From assembly GCA_023391285.1 (NCBI GenBank), contig JAEWBF010000054.1, positions 1 through 19,173 of the forward strand: DNA of 19,173 nucleotides. The letters run 5' to 3'. The translations under genes were made by a program, and so were the position numbers. The notes below the pieces were generated by a model. The model did no database searches. It was not told where the DNA came from and worked only from the letters and a program-made list of their open reading frames with translations. The stretch is from Verrucomicrobiota bacterium. GTDB taxonomy: Bacteria; Verrucomicrobiota; Verrucomicrobiia; Opitutales; Opitutaceae. Positions 16,079 through 19,173 of the stretch are shown one piece after another (within the stretch, counting starts at the first letter, position 1; the number at the start of each line of letters is the position of its first letter).

Positions 16079-16188
16079 TTCGTGTCCATTCGTGTCCCTT
16101 CGTGGTTCTGAATCCCATCCGTGTTCATCCGCGTCCATCCGTGGTTAAAAAAATCCGCCCCTCGCCCAATCCGCGTCCCTCCGTGGTT
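16079..16188 (+). repeat. Triple block of phased spacers (TTCGTGTCC and ATCCGTGTT types)
   Basis: Three spacer blocks lie in a row: TTCGTGTCC-type units at 16079-16107, ATCCGTGTTC/ATCCGCGTCC/ATCCGTGGTT at 16117-16146, and AATCCGCGTCC/CTCCGTGGTT at 16168-16188. Each ends in GTGGTT. They fill most of the gap between the permease and the propeller-GH105 gene. The long frame that crosses them from 16102 only translates the repeat (RPSVV is encoded twice), so it is not coding. Confidence 0.78.
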
Positions 16189-16251
16189 CCAGTCACCGGA
16201 ATTACCGATCTTTCAGTTGTCGCGAATCATTCCCGCTTCATCTTCCCGCGC

Positions 16252-18693
16252 ATGAGACTCACCCCCGGCCTCGGCCGTTTCGCCGCACTCCTCCTTCCCC
16301 TCACCGCCTTCGCCCTCGACACCGCTCCGTCGCGCGTGCTCCCGATCGCCGATCAAGCGTTCGCCGGCTCCTCCATCAACGTCACCGCCAACACCCGCTC
16401 GTCCCTCGTCACGCATTCGACGCAGCAATTCGCCGCCTTCTACGACGCCGACGGCACCCTCATCCTCGCCCAACGTCGCATCGGCGCCGATCGCTGGGAA
16501 ACCCGCCCGACCCAACATCGCGCCAACACCGCCGACGCCCATAACTCCATCTCTCTCGCCGTCGACGGTGACGGCTTCCTCCACGTCGCCTGGGATCACC
16601 ACAACTCCCCTCTCCGCTACGCCCGCTCCACCGCGCCGCTCTCCCTCGAGCTCGCCGCCCCCACCGCGATGACCGGCCAACGCGAGTCCCGCGTCACCTA
16701 TCCACAATTCCACCTCCTCCCCAACGGCGACCTCCTTTTCCTCTACCGCGACGGTGGCTCGGGCAACGGCTCCGTCATCCTCAACCGCTACGACACCGCC
16801 GCCAAATCCTGGTCGACCGTCCAACCCAACCTCATCGACGGCGAAGGCCGCGCCTCGCCGTATTGGGACCTCAACGTCGACCGCCGCGGCCAGCTCCACC
16901 TCGCCTGGACCTGGCGCGACTCGCCCGACGTCGCCACCAACCACGACCTTTGCTACGCCCGCTCCACCGACGGCGGCGTCACGTGGACGAAATCCGACGG
17001 CTCCAAACTCACGCTCCCGCTCACCGCCGCCAACGCCGAATACGCCCTTCGCATCCCCACCAAGAGCAACCTCATGAATCCGCCGTCGGTCGACAGCGAC
17101 CAGCACGGCCGCCCCTACATTTCCAGCTACTGGTCGCCCACCCCCGGCGCCGCTCCGCAAATCCAGATCGCCCACCACGACGGCTCCGCCTGGCACGTCA
17201 TCCCCGGCCCCGCCGCGCCCAAGCCTTTCACCCTCTCCGGCACCGGCACGAAAAACGCGCCCATCTCCCGCGCCGCGCTGCTCGTCGACACCACCTGGGA
17301 CAAACCCGCGCTCCACCTCATCTATCGCGACAACACTCAAAGCAACCGCGCCCTTCTCGCCACCCGCGACGGCATCGGCGTATCCAAAAACAACGACTGG
17401 TCCATCCGCCAGCTTCACACCGAATCCCTCGGCGCGTGGGAACCTTCCATCGATCCCGCCCTCTGGCGCCGCCTCGCCCAAGCTCACCTGCTCGTCCAAA
17501 ACGTCGTCCAGCGCGACGGCAATGATCAAGTCGCCGCGACCCTCGCCGCCACGCCCATCGCCAGCCTCGTCTGGGCCCCCATGACCGATCGCATGCGCGC
17601 TTCATCCTCGCATGGCCGATCCCAGTCGACCGCCGCCGCTCCCTACCCCTCTTCTCCGACCGCGTTCCAACGCGACGCCATGATTGCCCTCGGCCACCGC
17701 CTCATCGACTGGCAATGGGCTCATCTCCCGCCCGAAACAAACCGCCGCCAACCGCGCGGCTGGGAAGTCGCACCGTTCTACCTCGGCGTCCTCGCCCTCG
17801 ATCGCACCGCCCCCAACGACCGCGAACGCGAACGTCTCCGCCGCTACGCGGACGAAGTTCTCCAGTGGCAGCCGCACAAGCGCATCTATCACGCCGACGA
17901 CCATGTCGTCATCCAGGCCTACTATGAGCTGTATCAGAAATACGGCGACAAGCGCATGATCGCCCCCTCGCTGGAGCGCTTCGAACACATCCTCGCCAAC
18001 CCCTCCACCGCCTCCTTCGACTGGAACACGCCCAATGCCACCGATCTCTGGTCCTGGTGCGACGCGCTCTTCATGGCCCCCGTCGCCTGGCTGCAGCTCT
18101 GGAAAGAAACCGGCGACAACCGCTACCTCGATTTCATGAACCGCGAATGGTGGCGCACGACCGACCGTCTCTACCTGCCCGACGTCGGCCTCTACCTCCG
18201 CGACGAATCCTACTGCGATCTCCGCGAGCGCAACGGCAAGACCATCCACTGGTCCCGCGGCAACGGCTGGGTCTACGCCGGCCTCGCCCGGGTCCTCGAC
18301 CTCTTCCCCAAGGACCACCCCGACTACCCGCGCTACGTCCAACTCTTCCGCGACATGACCCGCGCCGTCGTCGCCTCACAGCAATCCGACGGCCTCTGGC
18401 GCGTCGGTATGCTCGATCCGGATACGCACACCGTCCGCGAAACCAGCGGCACCGCCTTCTTCACCTTCGGCCTCGCTTGGGGCGTCAACCGCGGCCTTCT
18501 CGATCGCAAAGACATCGAACCCGCCCTCCAACGCGCTTGGGATGCCCTCTCGAGTTCCGTCACCGCTGACGGCAAACTCGAAAACGTCCAGCCCATCGGC
18601 CACGCCCCCGAAGGCTTCGACCCCCACCACACCGACACCTTCGCCGTCGGCGCCCTCCTCCTCGCCATCAGCGAACTCGCCCACCTCCGGTAG
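16252..18693 (+). CDS. Exported BNR_4 beta-propeller / GH105 fusion, putative lyase plus unsaturated uronyl hydrolase
   Basis: Predicted 813-residue exported protein with a signal peptide (LGRFAALLLPLTAFA). The N-terminal half (about 30-440) is a BNR_4-type propeller. It shows DAHNSISLAVDG with H97, HVAWDHHNSPLRYARS with H116/H117, VTYPQF with Y150 and LLFLYRDGGSGNG with R166, a pattern like ulvan and rhamnose-glucuronate lyases (PL24, PL25, PL42). A linker rich in S, A and P (about 448-470) leads to a GH105 domain (472-813). That domain has WSWCDALFMAP with the likely catalytic D604, and HWSRGNGWVYAGLARVL at 666-682. GH105 enzymes hydrate and remove the unsaturated uronic acid left by lyases. 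The ATG at 16252 is chosen over 16102 because the upstream residues are translated spacer and the signal peptide starts here. GH105 is secure; lyase activity of the propeller is inference. Confidence 0.88.
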   Translation: MRLTPGLGRFAALLLPLTAFALDTAPSRVLPIADQAFAGSSINVTANTRSSLVTHSTQQFAAFYDADGTLILAQRRIGADRWETRPTQHRANTADAHNSISLAVDGDGFLHVAWDHHNSPLRYARSTAPLSLELAAPTAMTGQRESRVTYPQFHLLPNGDLLFLYRDGGSGNGSVILNRYDTAAKSWSTVQPNLIDGEGRASPYWDLNVDRRGQLHLAWTWRDSPDVATNHDLCYARSTDGGVTWTKSDGSKLTLPLTAANAEYALRIPTKSNLMNPPSVDSDQHGRPYISSYWSPTPGAAPQIQIAHHDGSAWHVIPGPAAPKPFTLSGTGTKNAPISRAALLVDTTWDKPALHLIYRDNTQSNRALLATRDGIGVSKNNDWSIRQLHTESLGAWEPSIDPALWRRLAQAHLLVQNVVQRDGNDQVAATLAATPIASLVWAPMTDRMRASSSHGRSQSTAAAPYPSSPTAFQRDAMIALGHRLIDWQWAHLPPETNRRQPRGWEVAPFYLGVLALDRTAPNDRERERLRRYADEVLQWQPHKRIYHADDHVVIQAYYELYQKYGDKRMIAPSLERFEHILANPSTASFDWNTPNATDLWSWCDALFMAPVAWLQLWKETGDNRYLDFMNREWWRTTDRLYLPDVGLYLRDESYCDLRERNGKTIHWSRGNGWVYAGLARVLDLFPKDHPDYPRYVQLFRDMTRAVVASQQSDGLWRVGMLDPDTHTVRETSGTAFFTFGLAWGVNRGLLDRKDIEPALQRAWDALSSSVTADGKLENVQPIGHAPEGFDPHHTDTFAVGALLLAISELAHLR

Positions 18694-18714
18694 GTTGCGC
18701 GCTCGCGCGCAACC
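18693..18714. repeat. REP-like hairpin overlapping the stop codon
   Basis: GGTTGCGCGC (18693-18702) and GCGCGCAACC (18705-18714) are perfectly complementary, giving a 9-bp stem with a CTCG loop. GTAG occupies 18690-18693, and its TAG is the stop codon of the propeller-GH105 gene. The REP head therefore supplies the stop codon. Confidence 0.68.
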
Positions 18715-18810
18715 CTGGAGCATCCCGGAACCATAAGCGCCCGCCTAATACCCACGCCGGTCCGCTCTAATTGAATGCGAGAAGTCAATATTGCGTGTTG
18801 TGCCGCGAAA

Positions 18811-18873
18811 GCTTCCTGCCCAACTTCAGCCCATCTCCTCCGCTTAGCGGAGGATTGGGGTAACTAAGAAAGC
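18811..18873. repeat. Imperfect long palindrome
   Basis: TCCTCCGC (18836-18843) and GCGGAGGA (18847-18854) form a perfect 8-bp stem with a three-base loop. The outer arms GCTTCCT (18811-18817) and AGAAAGC (18867-18873) pair at six of seven positions. Its right arm contains GGGGTAACT, and the left has CCTGCCC; both are echoed in the palindrome at 11568-11617 (CCTGCCCC, GGGGTAAGT). This suggests a second family of extragenic palindromes. Confidence 0.5.
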
Positions 18874-18876
18874 AAT

Positions 18877-18914
18877 GCCCGCCGTGTTAGGGGTAACACG
18901 GCGGGCTCTTTTTT
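18877..18914 (+). terminator. Strong rho-independent terminator
   Basis: GCCCGCCGTGTTA (18877-18889) and TAACACGGCGGGC (18894-18906) form a perfect 13-bp stem with a GGGG loop. TCTTTTTT follows directly. This is the only textbook intrinsic terminator in the window. It is 184 bases beyond the stop of the propeller-GH105 gene. In the other direction the flank (ATTGCTTTCTT) is only mildly T-rich, so it acts mainly on plus-strand transcripts. Confidence 0.92.
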
Positions 18915-18994
18915 GCCCAAATAAATCCCCCCTCACGCGCTCGCCTCCCCCGGTTCGAACGGTTCGCCCCCGGCGGTGTCGCCTCTACTCTCGT

Positions 18995-19173
18995 TCACGA
19001 GACCCTCCGGTCATACCCCAAGATTCGGTCATCGCCCTCGTCTTCCATGCGCCCGTTTTCTTTCGCCTTCCTGTTTTTCTCCAGCGTCCTCGTCGCCCCG
19101 GAGAGCTGCAGCAGCAGGATCTGGAAACGTGCCTGCTGGCCGCCGGAGAGCGAGTCGAACTTCTGCTCCGACT
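18995..19173 (-). pseudogene. 3' end of an ABC-F-like ATPase frame, apparently truncated
   Basis: Only the last 58 codons lie in the window; the gene continues beyond the right edge. The first part reads SEQKFDSLSGGQQARF followed by QILLLQLSGAT, an ABC signature region close to that of ABC-F or duplicated-ATPase proteins. In intact relatives this stretch runs on at once into Walker B (a run of leucines, then DEPTDNLD). Here it instead changes into a charged tail (RTLEKNRKAKENGRMEDEG and onward) and stops at 18995. Walker B, the D-loop and the H-loop are therefore missing. A truncation, internal deletion or recombination end is the likeliest explanation; a sequencing error or a real short variant cannot be excluded. 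The gene converges on the terminator at 18877-18914. Confidence 0.6.

Larger units (their letters stand above)
18694..18994. other. Intergenic region between the fusion gene and the ABC-F remnant
   Basis: About 300 bases without a gene. The region holds the hairpin at 18693-18714, a complex imperfect palindrome at 18811-18873 and a strong terminator at 18877-18914. The stretch 18715-18810 shows nothing I recognise. It lies between the ends of two convergent genes. A small RNA ending at the terminator is possible, but no promoter with sensible spacing was found. Confidence 0.5.

Noticed and set aside
4875..16188. The TTCGTGTCC repeats as a CRISPR array
   Set aside because: Units are about 10 bases, directly adjacent and without unique spacers; no cas gene is present.
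16102..16251. N-terminal extension of the propeller-GH105 protein
   Set aside because: It translates the spacer repeats (RPSVV appears twice) and would bury the signal peptide.
16213..17529. Minus-strand open frame opposite the propeller domain
   Set aside because: Val/Gly/Glu-rich shadow of the propeller coding region, with no motif.
18945..18965. GGTTCGAAC segment resembling a tRNA T-loop
   Set aside because: No matching acceptor, D or anticodon arm can be drawn around it on either strand.

Overview
The window looks like chromosomal DNA of a Verrucomicrobiota bacterium, most likely an Opitutaceae relative. This is inferred from the high GC, the strong C/G third-position bias, the near absence of Shine-Dalgarno sites, the Tat-exported Gfo/Idh protein, the secreted Ig-like protein with twin C-terminal modules, and the many short phased spacers of the TTCGTGTCCATTCGTGGTT type. 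No rRNA, tRNA, CRISPR array, transposase or phage gene was seen.

Layout, left to right. Positions 44-4112 hold a complete L-arabinose catabolic set (araB, araA, araD) on the plus strand. It is followed by a Pat-type GNAT acetyltransferase and a small membrane protein. A minus-strand Gfo/Idh/MocA oxidoreductase with a Tat signal (5357-6655) converges on them. A second GNAT gene (7071-7547, plus) converges with a secreted Ig-like protein (7579-9423, minus), which is preceded by a GH42 beta-galactosidase (9519-11486, minus). Divergent from the galactosidase is an exported TPR-like protein of unknown function (11685-13064, plus). Next comes a compact three-gene cassette: a YtrA-type GntR regulator, an ABC ATPase and an ABC-2-type permease (13152-16064). 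The last complete gene (16252-18693) encodes an exported protein joining a BNR_4-type beta-propeller to a GH105 unsaturated uronyl hydrolase. After a strong terminator, the right edge holds the 3' end of a minus-strand ABC-F-like ATPase reading frame. That frame keeps the LSGGQ signature but loses Walker B, so it is probably broken.

How the genes could work together: the arabinose pathway, the GH42 galactosidase, the Gfo/Idh protein and the propeller-GH105 fusion all fit plant polysaccharide use, such as arabinogalactan or rhamnogalacturonan side chains. The fusion is the most interesting item. Its propeller half carries a His, His, Tyr, Arg pattern like that of ulvan or rhamnose-glucuronate lyases of the BNR_4 type. 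The GH105 half would remove the unsaturated uronate that such a lyase creates.

Two kinds of non-coding structure recur between genes. One is short hairpins, several headed by GTAG or GGAG (REP-like). The other is spacers built from about three phased 10-base units ending in GTGG or GCGG, usually just upstream of a plus-strand start.
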